This document shows positions 36,544 to 45,768 of a DNA stretch of 56,553 nucleotides, piece after piece. The stretch lies in contig MPNW01000395.1 in the NCBI GenBank assembly GCA_011800805.1, forward strand, positions 34,054 to 90,606, written 5' to 3'. Numbering within the stretch: position 1 is the stretch's first letter; each line of letters starts with the position of its first letter. The stretch comes from Hirudo medicinalis. Taxonomy: Eukaryota > Annelida > Clitellata > Hirudinida > Hirudinidae. The notes beneath the pieces were generated by a model. It searched no databases and was not told where the DNA came from. It saw only the letters and a list, made by a program, of their open reading frames with translations. The position numbers were made by a program, and so were the translations under genes.

Positions 36544-39046
36544 AATAATGATAATGATAACAACAACACCAATAACAACAACAAGATCAATAATAACGAC
36601 AACACTGACGATGAACAACCAAATAACAACTGTGCATTGTCACCTGATGAGGGTCCGAGAGACAACAGCGCTCATCCTGCTCAGGGTCCTCTGAACTTTC
36701 TCTTCGTAGGGTTTCAACCAGGCCTTGGTGGCAGAACAATCTTTCGAGGTTCAATTACATCCAAATTATTATAGCTTTTAAAATTTTATTATTTTAAAAT
36801 TATTTAATAACAGTCATTTAGAACAAACTTAATAATTGTTTCATTATTATTTTATTTTAAAAAATATTTAATAATAAATATAATTATAAAATAAATAAAT
36901 ATAATTATAAAATAAATAAATATAATTATAAAATAATTAATGATATATTATATTATCATAACTATATTATTATTAATAATTATAACTATATTAATAATGA
37001 TATATTATATTATCATAACTATATTATTATTAATTTATTATTAATAATTATAATTACAAAATAATTATTATTAATAATTATAACGCTTATTATAATTATA
37101 TATTATAATATATATTATTATATTATAATAATTATTATTATAAAATATATTAATAAATAAATAAAATACAATAAATTATCATAGCAGTACCACAAGCATC
37201 ATAGTTATCGTCTTCGTCGTCCGATCAAAACTTACTCTCCACTATGCCGTCTGCTTCCATCTGATCTCGAATGGCCTTGGCGATCCTGAACGAGAAGAGG
37301 TAAACATTGCCGATCGTTTGTCATTACGAGATTAATCTAATCGATTGATTTATTGATTAATCTAATCAATCGGTCGATTTATAGATTAATCTGAAAGTCA
37401 CTATTAATCTATAAAATATAAAGATTAGATTAATCTATAAGTCAATCTATATAGTCTTAATCTATTAAGCTATCAGTCAGCCAAACAGTAACCTCCTATC
37501 GTGATGTTACGAGCATTAAAGTGACTTGTCGATTAGATTAATCTATAAATTGATTAAGATCTATAAATCTAAATTAGATTAATTAATCTATAAATCTAAA
37601 TTAGATTAATCTAATCGACAAGTCACTTTAATGCTCATAACAGCACGATAGGATGTTACTGTTCGGCCGACTGATAGCTTGTGAATTCCAACCAAATATT
37701 TGCACCATCACACCCAAGCTATTGTCATTTTGATTCAGGTAATTAATTGGATTATCTATTATTGTTATCATTATTATTATCATTATTGTTACCATTGTTA
37801 TCATTATTATTGTTGTTATCATCATCATCATCATCATCATTATTATTGTTATTATTATCATTATCATTATTATTGTTATGCAACAACCTTGAATGAGCTA
37901 AAACATCTCTGGTGAAGCTGAAGTACTTCCCTCCACACTCCTTCGAGCAGACGAATCTCAAGTCGCAGACGAGTCTCGTCCACGGATATTTGCTGGAAAA
38001 AATAATCGACAATCGAAACGACTCTAACCCGTTGTACTTGTTAACCCTTCCTTAACTAATGAAAGTTATTAAAAATTAATTATTCAAACAGTTAGCTAGT
38101 TGCTCGATTAATTGAGTAATTAACTAATTGCCGATTTATTAAGCGATTAATTAATTAATTTATTTATGAGCGATCAACCAACTTGTCAAGGAGGGGCAAA
38201 GACAAGATGTCGACGAGACCTCCGTTCAGTACGTCCTCGTTCACCAGTTTCTCCTGTTCGTGACCGGCAGAAACAAACATTCGGTAACTAAACGGCCGCT
38301 AAGCTAACTCGACGAACAATTATGGCGATGAATAATATCGTGTTGCAAATAAATAATATATTATGACAAATAATAATATAATAATAGTTGTAAATAATTT
38401 GTGACATACTGTCGTAAATAAATAAAGAAGATTCAAAGAGTTAAAACCAGAAAGCTACAATTGGAATGACGAGCACGACACGCTCTCCGTCAAACTTACA
38501 GAACTGTTTGGCAGGCATTTGCAACACTTCCACAGGCACGTGTCCCTGGAGTCGAGTTTGACGGAGAAAATGTTCCGTTCCTTCACAATTTTCACGTCCT
38601 GGAGAATCATTTGACGATCCACCGATCAATCGTTTGCCGATGAAAAGATTTCTTTGTAAATTCGTGGATCGGCTCGACCGACCGACGGTCGGTTACAAAA
38701 ACGTCGCCCGGTTTATTCATTAAAACTTTTAGTGATTCATTAAGTGCACAGGCTCATGTTCAGCTGGACTTCATCAACACTACAGCTACGTAGAACGAAA
38801 GAAATAAATCAAAATGCGGACCTTGTAAGCATAATTTTCCACGTCAAAGCACTTCAGTCCCTTCTTCCGAGCCACTAGGCCGTTGATGTTGGGTTTGACT
38901 GGCTCGGGGAGCTGGTCGTGACTTTCAGATTTCTCAGCAGTTGCTGCACAACTTAATGCCTCATGCTGCATTTCCTCATGGTCATTACTTCCTGAATAGC
39001 AAGGCTCTTGGATCACAGAGGTTGCATTGCAAAGATTTTCATCCAT
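31177..39046 (-). CDS. GPAM: Glycerol-3-phosphate acyltransferase, mitochondrial type (GPAT1/2)
   Basis: Twenty-two coding exons join in phase to 819 residues (human 828): 39046-38822, 38598-38500, 38253-38183, 37992-37888, 37285-37236, 36740-36644, 36281-36185, 35666-35530, 35396-35300, 35041-34912, 34735-34653, 34463-34350, 34187-34037, 33629-33559, 33453-33296, 33128-33022, 32832-32690, 32362-32282, 32087-32004, 31693-31576, 31483-31415, 31349-31177. The enzyme acylates glycerol-3-phosphate at sn-1, the first step of glycerolipid synthesis, at the outer mitochondrial membrane. Acyltransferase motifs are LFLPVHRSHLDYM (HX4D), GGFFIRR, FIEGGRSRSGK and VPVSISYEKL. Further family blocks are VRIDFSQPFSLK and LGFTGLSEEVIRYALSLLGS. 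The start is the ATG in a strong context (AAAGCCATGG) after an acceptor at 39085; an earlier in-frame ATG at 39115 is less likely. Confidence 0.95.
32395..32530 (+). mobile_element. tRNA-derived SINE, second copy
   Basis: The element begins GTTGGCCGAACGGGC, which includes a pol III A box, has a B box GCGTTCGCAACCC, and a body CTGCACCGCCAGGGAGCGCC ending GGCGCCATATAAATGG. The body matches the SINE at 18170-18358 (TTGCACCACCACAAAGCGCC, TATATAAATGG). It lies in the GPAM intron between 32690 and 32362. No clear flanking duplication was seen. Confidence 0.65.
34758..34822. repeat. (ATC/ACC)n microsatellite
   Basis: A short ATC/ACC triplet array within a GPAM intron. Confidence 0.9.
36500..36600. 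repeat. (AAC)n / (AAT)n microsatellite
   Basis: About 100 bp of AAC triplets grading into AAT and GAT units, in a GPAM intron. Open frames of poly-Asn or poly-Thr here are artefacts. Confidence 0.9.
36880..37170. repeat. AT-only tandem and direct repeats
   Basis: Three copies of an 18-bp AAATAAATATAATTATAA-type unit are followed by two copies, about 57 bp apart, of a near-identical 38-bp block starting AATGATATATTATATTATC. The DNA is almost pure A/T and lies in a GPAM intron. Confidence 0.8.
37467..37680. repeat. Foldback element: 78-bp inverted repeats around a 58-bp loop
   Basis: The left arm, 37467-37544, starts AAGCTATCAGTC and the right arm, 37603-37680, ends GACTGATAGCTT. The arms are inverse complements at 73 of 78 positions by my count. 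The loop is AT-only with a direct repeat of TATAAATCTAAATTAGATTA. There is no coding sequence. It may be a MITE or foldback transposon in a GPAM intron; target-site duplications were not evident. Confidence 0.85.
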
Positions 39047-39674
39047 GGCTTTGTAGCTTCTCGTATAGTGTTGCTTTCCTACTGAAATAAACTGAAAATT
39101 TAGAACTTGCATCATAATATCGTCACTGGAAACATATTCCGTGGTCTGCAGCCTGCAGCCGAACTGTCTTAATCCAATGCGATAAGACGAAAAAAAAACT
39201 TAATTGTGTTAAGTGATGCAAACAATTTCAAGGCGAGAAGTCTAACAGATTGCAATGGAATTGTATCGTTCAAGAAAACCACTTCAATCCACCTTGATGT
39301 CTACAATTCCGGTGACATTGAGAATAAACTTGTTTCAATTCCCGAAAAGATGTCTTTTTCAATCTTCTACGCAAAATAAAAAGATCTGATCGCAGCAATT
39401 TCGACTAAACCCTTTCGGCTTCCACCTCAAAATGCGACAAGCGTTCGCACAAGAATCACAAACACATGCTCAAGCAGTCGTCCACTTTTAATCGTCGAAA
39501 ACAATTTTTTATGCAAAATAAAAAATAAAGAATTTTCAACTTTGAAATTTTTAGTATGATTTTTCTGTTTTGTGGCTAAAATGTTATACTCCATTATGGT
39601 AGAAAGTGAGAATCGTCTTCCTTCCTAGCATCCTAACATTTCCATGCGACCGCGCGAGTAAATGGAATCGTGCG

Positions 39675-39684
39675 CTATATAAGC
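39675..39684 (+). promoter_or_regulatory. TATA-like box, possible plus-strand promoter
   Basis: CTATATAAGC in a GC-richer context. About 90 bp downstream is ATGAAG followed by GT, and at about 40131 a strong acceptor opens onto RLHENNYRKNHVENTTNEA then a stop, which would make a 25-residue peptide. There is no homology; this is speculative. Confidence 0.2.
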
Positions 39685-40394
39685 TCCTGCGATGGAGTTG
39701 ATGGATTAGTTCTGGAAAACCTTCATATGGAGATACCGATTGGCTTGGACAGATTAAGATGAAGGTTCGTCGACGATTTCTTGAGATTGATTTTAATGAA
39801 AAATGTTTTTAAATCGAATTATTACATATTCAATTTTGCGTTTTCTATTGCAAAATAATTCACTTACTTTATTCAAATTCTGCAATTCTTATTCAAATTT
39901 TATATCTCTGTTAAGCAAAGCTTTCAAAAAAGTCGCTAATATTTTAGTTTCGACGGCTTCAAATTAGAGACATATTTAGAAATTGTTTGTGTACATTTTA
40001 AAACGAATTTTAAAGCGTAGGAGTTCAAACCTTGAAAGACATAATTCTTCGTTAAATGAATGGCCCACAATCCTCGGAAAATAGTTCTTTTTCTCTTTTT
40101 TTTTGCTATTTCCATCCACTCCGTTTCAGAGGTTACACGAGAACAATTATAGAAAAAATCACGTTGAGAATACAACAAATGAGGCAATCTTCCACTCCTA
40201 ATGACCAATAAGTGCATCTCGAAAACACAGCAGCATCGCCTCGGCCAACAAGCACAACACCGTCCTCGGATCATCATCATCATCAGGACGGAATATTCTA
40301 CAATTCTACCTCAGCAATATGGTTTCTTTCAGGCATACCTTCGGGGGGGGGGGGACCCCGGAGCCAAGCCATCCCTCTTCTCCCCCACACAAAA

Positions 40395-40395
40395 N

Positions 40396-40487
<92 letters not shown>
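40395..40487. repeat. (TTA)n microsatellite preceded by a single N
   Basis: About 92 bp of pure TTA directly after an unknown base N at 40395, as at 15497. Confidence 0.95.
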
Positions 40488-40789
40488 GCTCTTTGGTCAT
40501 GCTTCAAAATTTTCGCTATTTATCGTCCATTTTTTCGCATATTTAATAATTAAGTTTGTTTCTATGTTTTTCTTCAACTTTAGTTTTGCCTTCCCATTTG
40601 TGTAGAGTGCTAATAATAAATTGATAAAGACTTTATTTCTGGGTTGGTTTGGATTATTTGCACTGAAAATTTGTATGTACACCTAAAATTTTGTACACCG
40701 TTTAAAATCAAATACGACGTAAGGATGTGAAATTTCTGCTAGCCTATTTTTCATTTTATCTCATAAAAGTGAATGCTATCTTCAGAAGC

Positions 40790-41350
40790 TTAAAATCCAT
40801 TTTGATAGCACGTGAGCATATCCACAAAGAAGGAGGAAACCTTGAATCGTCAGGAATTTTGAGTGCAATCAGAAACGAGTTTCAAACTCACCTGCCAAGT
40901 TATCAGTGAAATTCTTAGTAGTGAAAATAAAAAAAAAGTATATTAAGAGGTATGAAGAAGTATTGCGAAAGTGTCATCGAAGAGATTGAAGACAGATTTA
41001 ATGACAAATCGATTGAGATTATGTTGATTTGAGACCTTTCAATCAATGTCCACAAGACAAAGAAGTCATACATTTTTGTAAAGAACTTTCCTTATTCATA
41101 ATGCAGAAGCTGTGCTTGGTGATTTGAAATCTTTTACATTTTTCATAAAGTCTATGGTCAGTGGAGGAAGATACAAAGCAGACGAAAGCCCATCGATTGT
41201 ATTGTATTGTATTGTATTGTATTGTATTGTGTTGTATTGGAAGCTGATATGGGGTACTGTGAGTTACAAGCGCTCTGTGAAGTCTTTCTTGTTACTCCAG
41301 TAGAACTGCCTCTCTCTCCAGAGAGATCGTTAAGTAATGAGCAGGACACT
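40790..41350 (+). pseudogene. Decayed hAT-family transposase
   Basis: Broken reading frames show two pieces resembling hAT transposases: KKYCESVIEEIEDRF at about 40951-41000, like the region before the catalytic core, and, after a short tandem repeat, LQALCEVFLVTPVELPLSPE followed by RSLS at about 41265-41335, like the C-terminal dimerisation domain (pattern L-x-x-x-LPV-x-x-A-x-x-ERSFS). Stops and frame changes between them show it is inactive. Terminal inverted repeats were not found. Confidence 0.45.
41198..41240. repeat. (ATTGT)n pentanucleotide repeat
   Basis: Eight or so units of ATTGT with one GTTGT variant, inside the decayed hAT copy. Confidence 0.95.
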
Positions 41351-41922
41351 CATCAAGGCAAAATATAGAAGAATCTGAAGTTCCAACGGCAGAATTTCCA
41401 TAGATTTGTAGATTTATAAGCTTTGAAAAAAACCTCGACGAATAAGATTTTTCTGAAAATTTCATTTTTCAACAATTCTTTTTATTTTAGCTTGCGATTG
41501 ATTTTTGATATGTCCCTATGGTGTTGATAGGTAAAATCCTTTTACTGAACTGACAAACTATTTGATTTCAAATTGGTATTTGGTACTAAAAAAAAAATTT
41601 GCTGCTCCCCCCAAAAAACTCACGAAATGAAATAAAATCTGGACAAGTCGGATTTCGAAGAATAAGGAGTCTCCATTTTTATCTGCACGCTCCGACATTT
41701 TCCGAAGGTGTCGTCCTCCAAATTAATATTTTCGAGCTAGCCAGGTTTCGAACCATCGGAAAATACAATTGAGCAAATCTTCCGTCGCAAGGGATACAAA
41801 CAAAGCTTGGACTTCAAATTTTTTTGTACTCAATTTTCAAAATAAATTTCGAATCTTTATTTTAGAACTGACGGCTGGTCGTCGAGATAGGAGACTCTTC
41901 TACAATAAATGCGTCGCCGAGC

Positions 41923-43416
41923 ATGGACAATTCATCCGTCAAAATCCAGCCTTCTAACGAAGAGATCGACCTTTCGAGAATTCAGGCGTTCGCATGGTCG
42001 GCGGCAGTAGCGGTCGTGGCGACACTAGGCGTTCTGTGCAATGCGATCACCCTGAGGATGGCGAGAAAGATGAGGATAACCAATATTTGGGTCCTTTCAT
42101 TGATCGGATGTCTCGTGGTAGGACCGACAAAACTGGTGGCCACGTGGATATGCTACTGGAAAATTGAGACTCAGGCGGACATCACAGAACTCCTAGGATC
42201 GTGTCTTGTCACCTATTTGGAAACCGTATCGGCGCTGAACATGGCGCTCGCGTCAGTCGTCGCGTTCTGTCGTCGACCGCAAGTCCGTCGTCGCCTGGAA
42301 TACACGGCTATCACCATCTCTCATGTCATGGGCTTTGTAGGAGCCTACATCACCTTCATTACCATAACTGGCATCAATAAAACCGCTTCTTGTTCTGATC
42401 CTCGAAAGAAAGTGACCGTCTGGCATCGCTTCATTGCCGTTTTTTGCCTCCTTTCGACGGCTCTCGCAGCGTTACTGCAATCGAGAAAATCCACTTTCAA
42501 AACCAGATGCCGAGGACAAAAGGAGATTGCGAATCCGGAATGTTCGGAAGCTGTCGACAAGCTGAACAATGTCGACCAAGACTCGATCATTGCGATCAGC
42601 AGCAGCAAACCCACTCAATCCTCCAACAGACGAAAATCGAGGACAAGTTCAAGGATGAGCGAAGAGGAGGATCACCAAAAAACCAATTTCCAGGGAAACA
42701 AGAAATCTTGCAGGCGACATACAGTCGCCAACATAGGTCTTCCCTTCAACCATAGCATCAGATCTAAACTAGAACTGTCAGCTAAAGATGGATATTTTCA
42801 AGGTAGCGGGAAGAGAGCGAACGAGTACAAATACGTCAGAAAGTGGTCGGTTGACGTATCTGCGCTTGCAAACCAACTTGAAAACCCTAAAACTCACGCC
42901 GGAAGTTTTCCAATACTTACAAAAGGAAGGCCCAACGAATTGACGTCATATCAACTGAGAAGGATGGAGTCTGGAAAAAAACTGAGCAGAGAGCAAGACG
43001 ACTCGCCATTTTCCTTGTCGAAGCAGACGACGGTCATGGAATTAGCAAACATTCCAAGGTTCCACGATAGTTGCACGGTATCAATACTCGAAAAAACGGC
43101 CGAAGAAACTGAAACAAATTCGAACAACGAAGAATCACTGAAAGAAAGAAAGGAAAAAGCATCCATCGCCATGTTAATCTTCGTCTCCATGTTCTTTAAA
43201 TTCATCTTCGCCTGTTCAGTATTTTCGGTCGACGTTAATTGCCAGCTCTCCATCGTTCTTGAAGCAGCCATTATTATGGAATGGACGGCATTGCCGCTGG
43301 CACTCATGATGAAAAATGCCGTACAATTCGAGAGTCTTTATCGTTCCATCCTCCCGCTAAAATTCATCTGCTATTGTAATGTAAACAGAGACGATCGGCG
43401 TTGTGCTCCCAACTGA
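41923..43416 (+). CDS. Orphan seven-transmembrane receptor-like protein, intronless
   Basis: A 497-residue single-exon protein with seven predicted hydrophobic helices at about residues 22-46, 54-78, 92-116, 128-150, 167-186, 412-435 and 442-463. Class-A GPCR hints are Asn40 in GVLCNAI (TM1), Cys94 at the top of TM3 with Cys157 in the second outer loop, and N-glycosylation sites at Asn3 and Asn152. The third inner loop is very long (about 225 residues, Ser/Lys/Arg-rich). The usual TM2 aspartate, DRY and NPxxY motifs are absent (ICL2 side reads FCRRPQ; TM7 reads WTALPLALMM). I do not recognise a subfamily or ligand. A splice acceptor upstream (TTTATTTTAG near 41865) suggests a leader exon. Confidence 0.7.
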   Translation: MDNSSVKIQPSNEEIDLSRIQAFAWSAAVAVVATLGVLCNAITLRMARKMRITNIWVLSLIGCLVVGPTKLVATWICYWKIETQADITELLGSCLVTYLETVSALNMALASVVAFCRRPQVRRRLEYTAITISHVMGFVGAYITFITITGINKTASCSDPRKKVTVWHRFIAVFCLLSTALAALLQSRKSTFKTRCRGQKEIANPECSEAVDKLNNVDQDSIIAISSSKPTQSSNRRKSRTSSRMSEEEDHQKTNFQGNKKSCRRHTVANIGLPFNHSIRSKLELSAKDGYFQGSGKRANEYKYVRKWSVDVSALANQLENPKTHAGSFPILTKGRPNELTSYQLRRMESGKKLSREQDDSPFSLSKQTTVMELANIPRFHDSCTVSILEKTAEETETNSNNEESLKERKEKASIAMLIFVSMFFKFIFACSVFSVDVNCQLSIVLEAAIIMEWTALPLALMMKNAVQFESLYRSILPLKFICYCNVNRDDRRCAPN

Positions 43417-44939
43417 TCGCAGAAATGCGAATAATCTTGTGACGTTAATTCTTGGTTTGGTTTTCCCTTATTTTTAAAAATATTAAAAAGAACATTTTTA
43501 TGTTATTTTTCTTATTTAAAATGACTTTCATTCGTTTGGCATGGCTCCAGCAATTACAATTCCGACGATTGTGTCGAACTCTTCGATCGTTTAGAATTTT
43601 TAGATGAAAAAGAAAACATTTGCTTTGGCGCGTCTCATTTACATTCGAAGATTCAATAAAGCTAAGTTCGACTTATTAATTTTGAAGAAACGACATGTTT
43701 CCTTGAAAATGTTAAACTAGTCTTCCGGTGAATAAAATTGTCGTACAGAAAACTAATTTCCTTAGACTTTTTTTTTTCAAATTAGCAATTTATTTCATAG
43801 TAAATTATATATTTTTTAAAAGTAATTTGTTTTGACTAAAAATAAACTTAAAACTAGCTCTCGAAAAGTCGGCGGTGATTTTAAAAAGCGGGGAGTCGTA
43901 AAAATATTGCTTGAGACAGCAGTCACTCGAAACTGTGGACTTCTTTTTTCGTTTTTTGATAAAAAAAAAAAACTCGGAAAAGTAAACTTCACATCTTGTT
44001 GGCAGATCTCGGCAGACACTTGATACACCGTGGAGTGCCACGAAGAAATGTTTTACTTCTCAATGTTCATTACACACGATGTAATGTAGTGCTGACACAT
44101 AAGAAACAATGATAAGACATTATAACAGAAGTAGCCAAAATGGGAATAATCGCATTTGCGAAGATGACCACAAAATGGTTAAAAACAACTCGGACGGTAA
44201 ACGAACTTGCTAAACATATTAGTAATAAAAGAGAAACACAAGCGCCGATGAAGATATGCAAGTTTTAATCTGCATTCTGTATTCTTGCTGGTCGCCATAT
44301 TGGGTAAACAGTGGCCGTCATCATTTTCCAATAACATGCAGAAGGCAAACTAACATGGCTTGCTTTCGTTTCCATGTCTTTTCTATTTTGCGACACTCAG
44401 AATGGCAGAGAGGCGACTAGATTGTCGGCTTGTCGATTTTTTTGTACTCAAGTTTGTTTATTTTTTATATTATTATTCGAAACGATAGCAATCATTTTTG
44501 ATTTGATTTATCATTGCTTCCATCTTGAATGTGACGTTGTCATTGCTCTCCAGCGTGTCTAGACGCTAAGCATAGGATGACAATGGGAAAAGTGATATGC
44601 TTGCGTGTGTGTTTTCTCAAGCAAATTCATTTTAAATAACATCTCTCTTCTTTCCAGAGCTTTGGCATTACCCAGAAAAAAAAAGGATTTGTTTTTTACG
44701 ACATGTGATATTTAAAAAAATATTCGTCAAAAGTGCAAACAAATAAAATGAATGAATCAAATGGCATTTACTCGAGCTTAATCATTCACGTTCGATCTTT
44801 AAGTCTGTTTGGAGATTATAGGGGAACTTTCGTGCAACTAAATAGTGCTTGATTTAGGCATGATCGGGATGTGCACTGCACCACAGGGGCTACCATCAAC
44901 CAAAGAAACCTTTTTTTTGTGTTTTTTTTCGCTTGTCAG
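43417..44939. other. Intergenic, no gene seen
   Basis: AT-rich DNA. Short open frames on both strands lack family similarity or splice support. Confidence 0.5.
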
Positions 44940-45092
44940 GGGTGGGCGACAGAGGTCTGGCGCAGAGGTCTGTGGGCCTCCACCACCATACTGAACCGGG
45001 GCCTCCACCTGGCCACCTGGATAAATCAGGCGCTGCAATTAAATGAATTCTGGAGAGCATACAATCTGCTCTCACCGTTGTGTGTACGCCAG
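44940..45092 (+). other. Unassigned internal exon (51 codons)
   Basis: A strong acceptor (T/C-rich, ending CTTGTCAG at 44939) and a donor (CAG|GTAAAA at 45093) bound a 153-nt stretch open in phase 0. It begins GWATEVWRRGLWASTTIL, passes through NRGLHLATWINQALQLNEFW and ends NLLSPLCVRQ. Third codon positions are G/C-rich like neighbouring exons. No partner exon or family was identified; it may be an upstream alternative exon of the LMO7-like gene. An open frame on the minus strand overlaps but has weaker codon bias. Confidence 0.4.
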
Positions 45093-45768
45093 GTAAAATA
45101 AGCATGCACTGCACAAGGCCAATTCGCCTAAGTTCTATAGAGAAAAAAAAATCAAACGCAGAGAGTTTAACTTGCACATAGAATCGGAAATTGAGAAAGA
45201 ATTGATAATTGAGAAAAGCATACGTGGAATGGCTTGGAGTTGAAGTTCATGGATAAGATTGGCTACAAGCGTTGCTTGCTGCGATAACTTTGCCGTGTTT
45301 CAGCTGAGCCAAGTGAAGTTTTTGCAGTATTCATTCGTTTCGTGTCTTCGATCGAACTCATTGTACGTGCAGTAATCTCCCGTTTAAATCATAGTAAGCT
45401 TTATTCAGGAGTAATACAATTTCTAGTGCGAAAGACTTGCGATTCGTTAGTTGGATGATTGTTTTATTTAAAATACCGATGCCATGGGTTATATTTATTT
45501 TATTTATTTTTTCTTCAGCGTTTTCATGAAATTATATTTTTTGTATCAATGATTTGCGTACATATTTTTTGAAACTTTGTTTTAGCGACCAAGCGCTTTA
45601 GAGTGCTTCGCACATGTCTCGGAAGCAGACAGACTGAGTCGGATTCGAGATCTTTTAGTTGAGCCGTCGATCTCATTATTTCTTGGCGTTTGTATGGATT
45701 CAGATTATTTTTGCAGTTTCCTGTAGTCATTTTCGGCGAGTTAGGACGCTAATAGGCGCATCCGAAAG
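45093..45768. other. Upstream region of the LMO7-like gene
   Basis: No conserved reading frame. It probably contains the promoter and leader of the CH-LIM gene beginning at 45769. Confidence 0.4.

Larger units (their letters stand above)
39047..40780. other. Gene-poor stretch upstream of GPAM
   Basis: It probably holds the GPAM promoter and a leader exon; an acceptor for the minus strand lies at 39085. A plus-strand TATA-like box lies at 39675. An (ATT)n array with an adjoining N lies at 40395-40487. No conserved protein was recognised. Confidence 0.4.

Noticed and set aside
40727..40909. Small secreted-looking protein of 60 residues
   Set aside because: The frame begins at GTG rather than ATG, has no leader exon, and overlaps the decayed hAT copy.
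43805..44041. Overlapping short frames on both strands
   Set aside because: Low-complexity AT-rich sequence with no conserved motif.
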